Part shown: positions 1 through 8,469 of the stretch, piece after piece | Layout of the letters: each line of letters starts with the position of its first letter | Position numbering within the stretch: the stretch's first letter is position 1 | Assembly (NCBI GenBank): GCA_027315405.1 | Contig: DAHUYB010000036.1 | Span: forward strand, 1 to 64,000 | DNA: 64,000 nucleotides | From: Gammaproteobacteria bacterium | GTDB lineage: Bacteria; Pseudomonadota; Gammaproteobacteria; Natronospirales; REEB76 | Direction: 5' to 3' | Translations under genes and position numbers: made by a program | The notes under the pieces: model-generated | Database searches by the model: none | Told to the model about the DNA's origin: nothing | What the model saw: the letters and a program-made list of their open reading frames with translations, nothing else

Positions 1-137
1 TAGAAAATGATGCAAATGCCACAGGAATCGCAGCATGAAACACCTGAAACGGTGCGAAACCACACTTCGCGACTGTAGACCCTCGTCCTTGGCGCAAGGT
101 GATGTGATTTTATCAAGTTGTGCAGAGCTTCCTTAAC

Positions 138-1031
138 ATGACAAAACAGAAAGCTCTTGCAGTGGGTCTGGTGCAGCAAAGCTGCAGCGCTGATCGCGGC
201 CGTAACCTTGCGGCGAGTATCAAAGGCATCCGTCAAGCCGTCGAACGCGGTGCCAAACTAGTGTTGTTGCAGGAGTTGCACACCGGCCTGTATTTCTGCC
301 AGGCGGAAGACACTGGGATATTTGATCTGGCTGAGCCCATTCCCGGCCCATCCACAAAAGAACTGGGCGCAGTGGCTAAAGAACTTGGCGTAGTCATCGT
401 CGCTTCATTATTCGAGCGGCGCACGGCAGGCATCTATCACAATACCGCGGCGGTCATCGAGAACGACGGCACTCTGGCCGGCATCTACCGCAAGATGCAC
501 ATCCCGGACGATCCCGGCTATTCCGAGAAATTTTATTTCACCCCCGGAGATCTGGGGTTCCATCCAATTCAGACCTCCGTGGGCAAATTAGGCGTGCTGG
601 TGTGCTGGGATCAGTGGTATCCGGAGGGCGCCCGTTTGATGGCGCTGGCGGGTGCGGAACTGCTGCTCTACCCTACCGCCATCGGCTGGACCGACGAAGA
701 CGATACGGCTGAACAGGCCCGCCAGCGGGATGCCTGGATCACCATTCAGCGGGCCCATGCGGTGGCCAACGGCCTGCCGGTAATGGTGTGCAACCGCATG
801 GGCGTCGAGAAAGACCCATCCGGCCGCAGCAGTGGCATCCGTTTCTGGGGTTCGAGTTTCATCTGCGGCCCCCAGGGGGAGATCCTGGCGCAAGCCGCTA
901 CCGATAGCTCCAGCGTGCTGACCACCGACGTGGACTTGGCGCGTTCCGAAGCCGTGCGCCGCATCTGGCCCTATCTGCGAGATCGGCGCATTGACGCTTA
1001 CGGTGACTTGCTAAAACGCTTCCGCGATTAG
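138..1031 (+). CDS. aguB: N-carbamoylputrescine amidase (nitrilase superfamily)
   Basis: Predicted to hydrolyse N-carbamoylputrescine to putrescine, CO2 and ammonia, the last step of the agmatine route to polyamines, in the cytoplasm. The 297-residue protein shows the nitrilase-fold catalytic triad: Glu46 in LLQELHTGLYF, Lys119 in YRKMHIPDDPGY and Cys156 in VLVCWDQWYPEG. The DDPGYSEKFYFTPGD stretch is typical of the AguB branch. A GTG at 120 in the same frame would add six residues; ATG 138 is preferred because the conserved N-terminal strand follows directly. The usual partner, agmatine deiminase, is not in the window and could lie to the left. Bases 1-137 hold no gene I can support. Family assignment is firm; substrate is inferred from similarity. 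Confidence 0.9.
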   Translation: MTKQKALAVGLVQQSCSADRGRNLAASIKGIRQAVERGAKLVLLQELHTGLYFCQAEDTGIFDLAEPIPGPSTKELGAVAKELGVVIVASLFERRTAGIYHNTAAVIENDGTLAGIYRKMHIPDDPGYSEKFYFTPGDLGFHPIQTSVGKLGVLVCWDQWYPEGARLMALAGAELLLYPTAIGWTDEDDTAEQARQRDAWITIQRAHAVANGLPVMVCNRMGVEKDPSGRSSGIRFWGSSFICGPQGEILAQAATDSSSVLTTDVDLARSEAVRRIWPYLRDRRIDAYGDLLKRFRD

Positions 1032-1043
1032 GTTTATACAAAC

Positions 1044-1059
1044 CGGCAAGGGATTGCCG
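1044..1059 (+). terminator. Short hairpin after aguB, possible terminator
   Basis: A perfect 6-bp inverted repeat (CGGCAA / TTGCCG) with a GGGA loop lies 13 bases after the aguB stop and is followed by an A/T-rich run (cataaatttt). The T tract is imperfect, so termination is only plausible. Confidence 0.4.
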
Positions 1060-1077
1060 CCATAAATTTTACAGCCT

Positions 1078-1096
1078 CACCCCGCGCGACGGGGTG
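1078..1096 (+). terminator. Second hairpin between aguB and mfd
   Basis: A perfect 7-bp stem (CACCCCG / CGGGGTG, loop cgcga) is followed by a T-rich stretch (catttgtgtattt) and sits 24 bases before the mfd ATG. It could terminate aguB transcription or be a leader hairpin of mfd. It overlaps the far upstream GTG (1094) that would otherwise be a candidate mfd start. Confidence 0.4.
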
Positions 1097-1120
1097 GGTG
1101 CATTTGTGTATTTGAAATCC

Positions 1121-4100
1121 ATGAATAAGCGCCTTCTGACAAGCCCATTGCCCAACACCGCACATCCTCTAATGCGCTGGGGGCGTCTGTACGGCAGCAG
1201 CGCCAGCCTGGCCTTGGCCGAAGCTGCGCAACAAGCTGATGCGCCGCTGCTGTTGGTAACACCCACGACCCGCGAAGCCGAGCGCATGCTGGCGGAACTG
1301 CGTTTCTATCTCGGCAAGGAGGCGCTGCCGGTGACATTTTTCCCGGACTGGGAAACGCTGCCCTACGACACCTTCTCCCCTCATCAGGACATCATCTCCG
1401 AGCGTCTTGCCACGCTCGCACTGTTGCCTGATATGCGCCGCGGGGTAATGATCGTCGCCGCAGCCACCCTAATGCAACGCTTACCGCCGCCTGCTTACAT
1501 AGCGGGCAACGCTTTCCTGCTCAAAGTGGGGGAACGGCTGGACCCGGAAACCATGCGTCAGCGGCTCACCGCCGCCGGCTACGCCTCCGTCCCGCAAGTC
1601 ATGGAGCATGGCGAGTTCGCGGTGCGCGGCGCCTTGCTGGATATCTTTCCCATGGGCAGCCCCACGCCCTTCCGCATTGATCTCTTTGATGAAGAAATCG
1701 AAAGCATCCGCCGTTTCGACCCCGAAACCCAGCTATCTCAGGAACCGTTCCTGGAAATACGGCTGCTGCCGGCACGCGAGTTTCCCCTGGACGAAGACGG
1801 CATCCGCGGATTCCGCCAGCGTTATCGTGCGCGTTTCGAAGGCGACCCGCAGAAAAATCCTGTCTATCGCGACGTCAGCAACGGTCTTGCCCCCGCCGGT
1901 ATCGAATACTATGCGGCGCTATTTTTTGATCAAAGCGCCGACTTTTTCGATTACTTGCCAACCAATACAATCGTCGCCTTGCTGGAGGATATCCACGGAG
2001 CTGCCGCACAAACCTGGATGCAGATCGCGGAGCGTTACGAACAGTACCGTCACGATATCCAACATCCGCTGTTGCGCCCCGATGAACTATGGCTGCCGCC
2101 GGAAACCATTGAAACCGCACTAGTCTCACGACCGCGCATCCAGCTTCAGAACTTTGAATTCCCGGATAAGGACGCCATGAATTTTTCCACCGCCGTGCCG
2201 CCGCCACTCAGAGTGGAAAGCCGTGCCGCAGAACCGGTGGAGAAACTGCTGCAGTTTCTCCAGAATTTCCCGGGCCGCGTGCTGTTCGCGGCGGAATCCG
2301 CCGGTCGGCGTGAATATCTGCTGGAACTGCTGACGCGTCGCGACCTGAATCCAGTATCCGTGGAGGATTGGCCAACGTTTCTCGACAGCGATGCCCGTGT
2401 CGCCTTGTGCATCGCGCCCTTGGAACGCAGCCTATTGCTGACGGAAGCCGGGATTGCCCTCATCGCCGAAGAACAACTATTCGGCCAGCGCACCCATCAA
2501 TCGAACCGGCGCAGCAGCAGCCGCGATCCTGAAAACATCATCCGTGATCTGGCGGCGCTTGCGGAAGGCGCGCCAGTGGTGCACCAGGAACACGGGGTTG
2601 GCCGTTATCTGGGCTTGCAGCTTCTGGAACTGAACGGCATCGAGACCGAATTCCTGATGCTGGAATACGCCGGCGGCGACAAGCTCTACGTGCCGGTTTC
2701 TTCCTTGCACCTCATCACCCGGTACAACGGCAGCGCGCCGGACACCGCACCTCTACACCGCCTAGGCAGCGATCAATGGCTCAAGGCCAAGCGACGCGCC
2801 GCCGAGCAGGTCAGGGACGTGGCAGCGGAACTGTTGGATATTTATGCGCGCCGCGCCGCCCGCGAGGGCCACTCTTTCAAATTCGCTGAATTGGATTACC
2901 AGGCGTTCGCCGAGGACTTTCCCTTCGATGAAACCCTGGACCAGTTCACCGCCATTAACAACGTTATCAGTGACATGACCAAGGGCATACCCATGGATCG
3001 GGTGGTATGCGGCGACGTCGGTTTTGGCAAGACCGAAGTCGCCTTGCGCGCCTCGTTCGTGGCGGTTCAAGGGGGCAAACAGGTGGCGCTGCTGGTACCC
3101 ACCACCCTCCTGGCCCAGCAACACGCCCAGACCTTCCACGATCGCTTCGCCCACTGGCCGGTGCGTATCGAGGTACTGTCACGTTTCCGCACCGGCAGCC
3201 AACAACACGCGGTCATGCAGGACATCGCCGCCGGCAGCGTCGACATCGTTATCGGAACCCATGCGTTACTGCGGGACGAACTGAAGTTCAAAGACCTGGG
3301 TCTGGTCATCATTGACGAGGAGCACCGCTTCGGCGTGCAACACAAGGAACAACTCAAGAAACTTCGCGCTCAGGTGGACATGCTGACACTCACTGCCACG
3401 CCCATTCCCCGCACTCTCAACATGTCGCTGGCGGGCCTGCGGGAGCTGTCCATTATCGCCACCCCACCGGTCGAACGCTTGGCGGTCAAGACTTTCGTCA
3501 GCGAGTGGCAGGATGCGCTCATTCGGGAGGCCTGCCTGCGGGAGATCAAACGCGGCGGACAAGTGTATTTCGTACACAATAGCGTGGAAACCATAGAAAA
3601 AACCGCCGCCAACCTTGCCAAGCTGGTGCCCGCTGCCGAGGTGCGCATCGCCCACGGCCAGATGCGCGAACGTGAACTGGAACAGGTGATGCTGGATTTT
3701 TATCACCGGCGCTTCAACGTGCTGGTATGCACCACCATCATCGAAAGCGGCATTGACGTACACAGCGCCAACACTATCGTCATCCAGCGCGCCGATAAGT
3801 TTGGTTTAGCGCAATTGCACCAGTTGCGTGGCCGTGTGGGCCGTTCGCACCACCGTGCTTATGCTTACCTCATTATCCCGCCCAGAAGTTTACTCACGCC
3901 GGATGCCTTGAAACGCCTGGAAGCCATCGAGTCCCTCGAGGAATTGGGCGCGGGCTTCACACTGGCTACCCATGATCTGGAGATACGTGGTGCAGGGGAA
4001 TTATTGGGCGATGAACAAAGCGGTCAGATCCATGAAGTGGGGTTTAGCCTCTATACGGAACTGCTGGAACGTGCGGTGCGCGCTCTTAAATCCGGCAAAG

Positions 4101-4576
4101 CCGTGGATCTGGATGCGCCCCTGGATCACGGTCCGGAAATTGATTTGCACATGACGGCGCTGCTGCCCGCCGATTACATTGACGATGTTCATCTGCGTCT
4201 TACGCTTTATAAGCGCGTCGCCAGCTGCAAAACCGATGAACAACTCAGGGATTTACAGGTAGAAATGATTGATCGATTCGGACTTCTGCCGCCGGCTGCC
4301 AAGATCCTGTTCCGCATTGCGGAACTCAAGCTCAAGGCTTCGGCCCTGGGGGTACGCAAAATTGAGGCCGGACCCACGGGCGGCCGCCTGCTGTTCAATG
4401 ACCGGCCCAATGTGGACCCGGATACCGTGATCCGGCTGATCCAGCAGCAGCCACAGCACTACAAACTGGATGGCAGCAACCGCCTGCGATTCCTGCTGGA
4501 CCTCGATGATCCCGAGCGTCGCATTAACTCGGTGCAAGTATTGATTGAGACACTGGCGCGCAAAGCGGCGTCTTGA
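1121..4576 (+). CDS. mfd: Transcription-repair coupling factor Mfd
   Basis: Superfamily 2 DNA translocase that pushes stalled RNA polymerase off lesions and recruits UvrA for strand-specific repair. The protein has about 1151 residues, the usual family length. Visible parts in order: the N-terminal UvrB-like module; the RNA-polymerase-interacting (CarD-like) region near residues 485-560 (GAPVVHQEHGVGRYLGLQ); the translocase with Walker A GDVGFGKTEVA near residue 630, a DEEH box (IIDEEHRFGVQH) near 731, motif VI (LRGRVGRSHHRAYAYL) near 905; and the C-terminal TRCF domain (LLPADYIDDVHLRLTLYK). An in-frame GTG at 1094 would add nine residues, but it lies inside a hairpin, so ATG 1121 is chosen. 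In pseudomonads mfd also neighbours csiV and nagZ, as here. Confidence 0.98.
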   Translation: MNKRLLTSPLPNTAHPLMRWGRLYGSSASLALAEAAQQADAPLLLVTPTTREAERMLAELRFYLGKEALPVTFFPDWETLPYDTFSPHQDIISERLATLALLPDMRRGVMIVAAATLMQRLPPPAYIAGNAFLLKVGERLDPETMRQRLTAAGYASVPQVMEHGEFAVRGALLDIFPMGSPTPFRIDLFDEEIESIRRFDPETQLSQEPFLEIRLLPAREFPLDEDGIRGFRQRYRARFEGDPQKNPVYRDVSNGLAPAGIEYYAALFFDQSADFFDYLPTNTIVALLEDIHGAAAQTWMQIAERYEQYRHDIQHPLLRPDELWLPPETIETALVSRPRIQLQNFEFPDKDAMNFSTAVPPPLRVESRAAEPVEKLLQFLQNFPGRVLFAAESAGRREYLLELLTRRDLNPVSVEDWPTFLDSDARVALCIAPLERSLLLTEAGIALIAEEQLFGQRTHQSNRRSSSRDPENIIRDLAALAEGAPVVHQEHGVGRYLGLQLLELNGIETEFLMLEYAGGDKLYVPVSSLHLITRYNGSAPDTAPLHRLGSDQWLKAKRRAAEQVRDVAAELLDIYARRAAREGHSFKFAELDYQAFAEDFPFDETLDQFTAINNVISDMTKGIPMDRVVCGDVGFGKTEVALRASFVAVQGGKQVALLVPTTLLAQQHAQTFHDRFAHWPVRIEVLSRFRTGSQQHAVMQDIAAGSVDIVIGTHALLRDELKFKDLGLVIIDEEHRFGVQHKEQLKKLRAQVDMLTLTATPIPRTLNMSLAGLRELSIIATPPVERLAVKTFVSEWQDALIREACLREIKRGGQVYFVHNSVETIEKTAANLAKLVPAAEVRIAHGQMRERELEQVMLDFYHRRFNVLVCTTIIESGIDVHSANTIVIQRADKFGLAQLHQLRGRVGRSHHRAYAYLIIPPRSLLTPDALKRLEAIESLEELGAGFTLATHDLEIRGAGELLGDEQSGQIHEVGFSLYTELLERAVRALKSGKAVDLDAPLDHGPEIDLHMTALLPADYIDDVHLRLTLYKRVASCKTDEQLRDLQVEMIDRFGLLPPAAKILFRIAELKLKASALGVRKIEAGPTGGRLLFNDRPNVDPDTVIRLIQQQPQHYKLDGSNRLRFLLDLDDPERRINSVQVLIETLARKAAS

Positions 4577-4714
4577 GATTCTCAGTGCGCGTCATTGCGA
4601 GCGCATCATCGACTTGCGTACGTGCTGAGCGTAGGTGATGCGTCTCAATTTGCACCTTTCGATTTCACGCCTGCGGCGCTACGCGCAGGGCGAACGGGAA
4701 GTACTCGAACGTGT

Positions 4715-6511
4715 TCAGCCCAGGGTGGCGGTGGTGTATTTCTTCGAGAGCGTTTCGAAGCGCGAGTCGCCGTGCAGCGGCTTGTACATCGGGTTGACGG
4801 CGAGGTCGTTGCAGCCGACGGGATCGGCCGGGCAGTAACTTTCCAGCAGATTCAGCGCTGGCCCATTGTCGCCGAGCGCGAGGTAAAGCTGTATCAGATT
4901 TCCCCTGACATCCTGATTCGACTGGTGGCGGGCGAGCGCCTTAAGCGCCGTGAGCGCCTGCGGGCGGAGTGTGGGATCGCCGAGAGCTTGATAAGCCAAG
5001 CGACCGGTATTCACTTGTTCCTGATCCATGGGCGATGCGGGTTTCACGAGATCGAAGGCCGCGACCATCTTGTCGTACTGCTTCACCTGCTGGTAGGCAA
5101 AGGCTAAGTAAAACGCGCTGTCCACTACCTTGGGATCGAGCTTGAGCAGGGCTTCGGTCGCCTCGATCTCCTGCGCCCAGCCACCCAAGTCCAGCGCGTA
5201 AACCGCGACATTGTTCCAGGCGGTTTCATTGGCGGGGTCGATCCGCGTGGCTTCTTGTTCTTCCGCCAGCGCCTGTTTTAGCGGTAGTGTGTTGCCGTAA
5301 TCGAGATGCGCGCTCACATTGCTGGGGTCGAGCTGCAACGCCTTCTCGTAATCCGCGCGTGCCTTGGCGATGTCGGGTGGGTCGCCACTGTTCTCCGCGT
5401 TACCCAACGCCACCCAGGCACTGGCGTTGTGCGGGTCAAATTTGAGTGCCTGTTTCGCTTCCGTGCGGATCGCCGGCAGCGTGGTTTTGAGCGGCAGGTC
5501 GGAGAGTTCGGTCAGGGTGAAAAGTACGCGGGAGAGCAGCGCATGCGCATCGGCGTAATTGGGATCGAGCGCGGTCGCCTGCTCGAAATCCTGGCGCGCG
5601 GCGGCGAGGCTCGCAGAGTCTTGGGACTCCATCAACGCGCGACCCTTAAGCACCAGTTCATGGGCTTCGGGGTTGGCGGTACCTCCGGCCGACAGATCTG
5701 CCTCGGCAAACTTCAGCTTCAGCGCGTTGGCGATGGCTGCGGAAACCTCATCCTGCACCTTGAAGATGTCCTTGAAGGAGCCGTCGTAGTGCGCCGACCA
5801 GAGTTCATAGCCGGTGACGGTGTTGACCAGCTCGGCGGTGATGCGCACCTCGTCGTCCTCGCGCAAAAGGCTGCCGTGCAGGAGATCGGCGACATTCAAT
5901 TGCTTGCCAATCTCCATGGCGGTTTGATGGGTACGGCGAAGAGTGGAAGCGGTATCCCAGGCGATCACGCGCAGATCGGGGTTCTGGCCCAACGCACCGG
6001 TCAATTCCTCGGTGATGCCGTCGCTGAAATACTGCTGCTTGGGATCCCCGCTCAAGTTCTGGAATGGCAGCACCACCAGTGTGTCGGCGGGTGGATTGAA
6101 TACAGGTGCGGCTGGCTTAGCAATGCCCCGCTCCGCCGTCTGTACCGAGGCCAGGCGGGCTTCATGACGCCGCCCCAGATGCCAGGCGAACATGCTCGAA
6201 ACCACGGCGGCAATCACCACGGCTACCGAGAGTGTCGCGCCGAGCTTCCAGTGGATCTTTTGCCACGCGCTGTACTTGGCCGGATCTTTGGGTTTGATCA
6301 GCATCCAGGCGAGCACCACCGTCACCGGAAAACCCGCTGCCAGAATGATGATCGTCGCCGGGAATACCCGGCTCCAGCCGAAGGCCGGCAGCACCCGGCT
6401 CAGCAACTGGATCAGGAACCCGGCCACAACCGCATACGCCACCGCCGCGCCGTAGAGATGGTGCTGCTTCAGGCGCACGAAGAAACTCGGCTGGTGATTG
6501 CTGGATTCCAC
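4715..6511 (-). CDS. Membrane-anchored TolB-like/TPR protein (copy A)
   Basis: 598 residues, function unknown. The N-terminus has three hydrophobic segments (about residues 20-41, 47-69 and 90-112), as in membrane proteins that carry a COG5616 TolB-like module. That module follows at about 145-265 (VVLPFQNLSGDPKQQYFSDG and ELWSAHYDGSFKDIFKVQDE), and the rest is tetratricopeptide repeats (for example ATALDPNYADAHALLSRVL). There is no winged-helix or cyclase domain, unlike some relatives. The start is GTG with no clear Shine-Dalgarno site. It lies between mfd and csiV, which are close neighbours in pseudomonads, and is divergent from csiV. Two relatives occur at 42-46 kb. A protein-interaction or stress-sensing scaffold role is inference only. 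Confidence 0.8.
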   Translation of the reverse strand: MESSNHQPSFFVRLKQHHLYGAAVAYAVVAGFLIQLLSRVLPAFGWSRVFPATIIILAAGFPVTVVLAWMLIKPKDPAKYSAWQKIHWKLGATLSVAVVIAAVVSSMFAWHLGRRHEARLASVQTAERGIAKPAAPVFNPPADTLVVLPFQNLSGDPKQQYFSDGITEELTGALGQNPDLRVIAWDTASTLRRTHQTAMEIGKQLNVADLLHGSLLREDDEVRITAELVNTVTGYELWSAHYDGSFKDIFKVQDEVSAAIANALKLKFAEADLSAGGTANPEAHELVLKGRALMESQDSASLAAARQDFEQATALDPNYADAHALLSRVLFTLTELSDLPLKTTLPAIRTEAKQALKFDPHNASAWVALGNAENSGDPPDIAKARADYEKALQLDPSNVSAHLDYGNTLPLKQALAEEQEATRIDPANETAWNNVAVYALDLGGWAQEIEATEALLKLDPKVVDSAFYLAFAYQQVKQYDKMVAAFDLVKPASPMDQEQVNTGRLAYQALGDPTLRPQALTALKALARHQSNQDVRGNLIQLYLALGDNGPALNLLESYCPADPVGCNDLAVNPMYKPLHGDSRFETLSKKYTTATLG

Positions 6512-6587
6512 GGCTCGCCGGTTAGCTGGGTGGGGAGTGCGCGCGATGGTACCAGAACCCCAAGCCCAAGATACACCAACCGCAGAC

Positions 6588-6593
6588 TATAAT
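6588..6593 (+). promoter_or_regulatory. Candidate -10 element for csiV
   Basis: A perfect TATAAT lies 28 bases before the csiV ATG in the 110-base divergent gap. At 17-bp spacing the -35 position reads CCCAAG, a poor match, so this is either a weak or activator-dependent promoter or a chance hexamer. Confidence 0.4.
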
Positions 6594-6621
6594 GAGGACG
6601 CGCTAATCTCGGGATGCCCAT

Positions 6622-7356
6622 ATGAAAACACCGCGCCTGCTTTCATGGCTCGCTGCATTGCTGCTTGCGATTCTGCCGCCGGTGGCATTGGCGGTGCCAC
6701 CGCCGACGACGCCTGCGACCAGCGCCTCACCCACGCCCGCACCCAATTGGTACGACGTGGAGCTCATTGTCTTCCGCAATACCGATCCGAACGCTGGTGC
6801 CCTCGAAACTTGGCCGCCGCATCCTGGCACCCCGGATTGGTATAGTGCCGTGCCGCCCAACCCTGTTGACAGTGGATTACCCTATATGCTGCTTCCATCC
6901 TCAAGCTTCAGGCTGTCGAGCGATTGGCAGAAACTCGCGCACTCCTCTGAGTATCAGCCCCTGCTGCAGGTGGCCTGGACCCAACCGGCCATTGATCGTG
7001 CCAGTGCCCCCTTCGTGCGCATCGGCGTGCCACCACCGGCTGCACCCGCCGCCGGCACCTCCTTGGCCCCTGCCGCCGCAACCAGCGCCGCACCCGGCAC
7101 ACCGGTTTATGGCACCGCCAGGCTCAGCACCACCGGTCCTTATCTGCACTTCGATTTAGATCTGGTGTGTCGCGGCACACCGGCAAAAGCCAGCATACCC
7201 GATGCCTCGCAACCACCCGCATCGGGAAATGTCACGCCGCTGCTCCAGTGGTACCGGCTGACACAGGACCGTCGCATCGATGCCGGTAAACTGAATTATT
7301 TCGATCAGCCTTTGTTTGGAGTACTGTTGCTGGTAACGCCAAGCAAAGGGCAATAA
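6622..7356 (+). CDS. csiV: CsiV-family periplasmic protein
   Basis: 244 residues beginning with a clear signal peptide (hydrophobic core about residues 8-24, then PPTTPATSA). The diagnostic opening of the mature part is WYDVELIVFRNTDPNAG near residue 42, which matches the CsiV family. Family members are peptidoglycan-binding periplasmic proteins; CsiV of Shewanella-type bacteria helps with contact-dependent or peptidoglycan-related physiology, and the exact role here is not established. A Pro/Ala-rich linker occupies about residues 135-160. The C-terminal half (YLHFDLDLVCR, DRRIDAGKLNYFDQPLFGVLLLVTP) is the conserved part. The mfd and nagZ neighbourhood is also seen around the pseudomonad homologue, with the TPR gene as an addition. 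Confidence 0.75.
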   Translation: MKTPRLLSWLAALLLAILPPVALAVPPPTTPATSASPTPAPNWYDVELIVFRNTDPNAGALETWPPHPGTPDWYSAVPPNPVDSGLPYMLLPSSSFRLSSDWQKLAHSSEYQPLLQVAWTQPAIDRASAPFVRIGVPPPAAPAAGTSLAPAAATSAAPGTPVYGTARLSTTGPYLHFDLDLVCRGTPAKASIPDASQPPASGNVTPLLQWYRLTQDRRIDAGKLNYFDQPLFGVLLLVTPSKGQ

Positions 7357-7422
7357 TAATTCCGGCTATGCCGCAAGTGTTTTTGCAGCGCCTCAAATAC
7401 CCTGCCAACTGCGTTGAAACGG

Positions 7423-8469
7423 TCAGATTTCCAATTTAAAGTCGCTACTGGCGTAATGACGTTCAAGGGCGGCGCGTGCCTCGCGCCATTCACGGCTGGA
7501 ATGCAGCTCTTTCCGGGAAATTTCCTTGCGGCTGCGGAGCCGCGACAAACGCCATTGACTCATAGGGTTTTTATAATCACCCATGGCCTGAATGATGCTG
7601 ATTACGCCACTGCGGCTGTTGCACACAGGCAGCATGTCACAACCGGCATCCAGCGCCGCTAGGGCTCGCTTCACATAGTCGCCGGCACCGGCGGCGCCAC
7701 GCATGCTCAGATCATCGCAAAAAACGACACCCTCAAAGCCAAGACGCCTGCGCAGCTCACTCTCCACCCAACGCTGTGAAAAGCTTGCAGGTTGCGCATT
7801 CACGATCGGATAAACCACATGCGCCATCATGACTGCCGCTAATTCGAGGCGGATAAGACGTTCGTAAGGTTTGAGATCATGATGGCGGATATCCGCCAGC
7901 GACCGTCCATCCACCGGTAATAGATGATGGGAATCCCCGCGCACCGCTCCGTGACCGGGAAAATGTTTGGCGGTAGCCGCCATACCGGCACGTCGCATGC
8001 CGAGAACCCAAGCACGCCCCAACTCACCCACCACCTCCGCTGCATGATGGAAAGCCCGATCCCCGATCACGCTGCTTACCCCGTAATCCAGGTCCAGCAC
8101 CGGCGCAAAACTGATATCCACCCCCACGGCGCGCAGTTCAGCCGCCATCAGCCAGCTACTGCTTTCCGCAAGCCGGCAGCTCATATTCGCGTCTTGATCG
8201 TGAAGTCGTCCAAACAATCGCGCCGGCGGTAACAGAGTGAAGCCATCACGAAAGCGCTGCACGCGGCCACCCTCCTGATCTACCGCCACCAGCAGTGGCG
8301 GCATGCGCAGAGCGTGGATGCTCTGAATCAGTTCAGTGAGTTGGTCGGGGTCCGTGTAATTACGAGTAAAGAGAATGACACCGCCCACCAATGGATGATT
8401 CAAAAGCTCCCGATCCCCGCTTGTGAGTTCAATTCCGGCTACATCTACCATCAATGGACCAATGCTCAT
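7423..8469 (-). CDS. nagZ: Beta-N-acetylhexosaminidase NagZ
   Basis: Cytoplasmic glycoside hydrolase family 3 enzyme that removes GlcNAc from anhydro-muropeptides in cell-wall recycling. Its product signals AmpC induction in species that have that system. The 348 residues match the family. The GH3/NagZ signature KHFPGHG is at 168-174, the mobile catalytic loop with the Asp/His pair (GDSHH) at 178-182, and the nucleophile Asp252 in VVFCDDLSMRGA. Upstream, rlmD ends in the nagZ start (ATGA overlap), so the two are probably translated together. It converges with csiV across 66 bases. Confidence 0.96.
   Translation of the reverse strand: MSIGPLMVDVAGIELTSGDRELLNHPLVGGVILFTRNYTDPDQLTELIQSIHALRMPPLLVAVDQEGGRVQRFRDGFTLLPPARLFGRLHDQDANMSCRLAESSSWLMAAELRAVGVDISFAPVLDLDYGVSSVIGDRAFHHAAEVVGELGRAWVLGMRRAGMAATAKHFPGHGAVRGDSHHLLPVDGRSLADIRHHDLKPYERLIRLELAAVMMAHVVYPIVNAQPASFSQRWVESELRRRLGFEGVVFCDDLSMRGAAGAGDYVKRALAALDAGCDMLPVCNSRSGVISIIQAMGDYKNPMSQWRLSRLRSRKEISRKELHSSREWREARAALERHYASSDFKLEI

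Noticed and set aside
87-99. CCTTG-GCG-CAAGG hairpin before aguB as a terminator
   Set aside because: Stem of only five pairs and no T run immediately after it; too weak to annotate.
5306-6592. 428-codon open frame on the plus strand opposite TPR copy A
   Set aside because: Composition is Arg/Gly/His-rich with no domain; it is antisense to a convincing protein in GC-rich DNA where long antisense frames are common.
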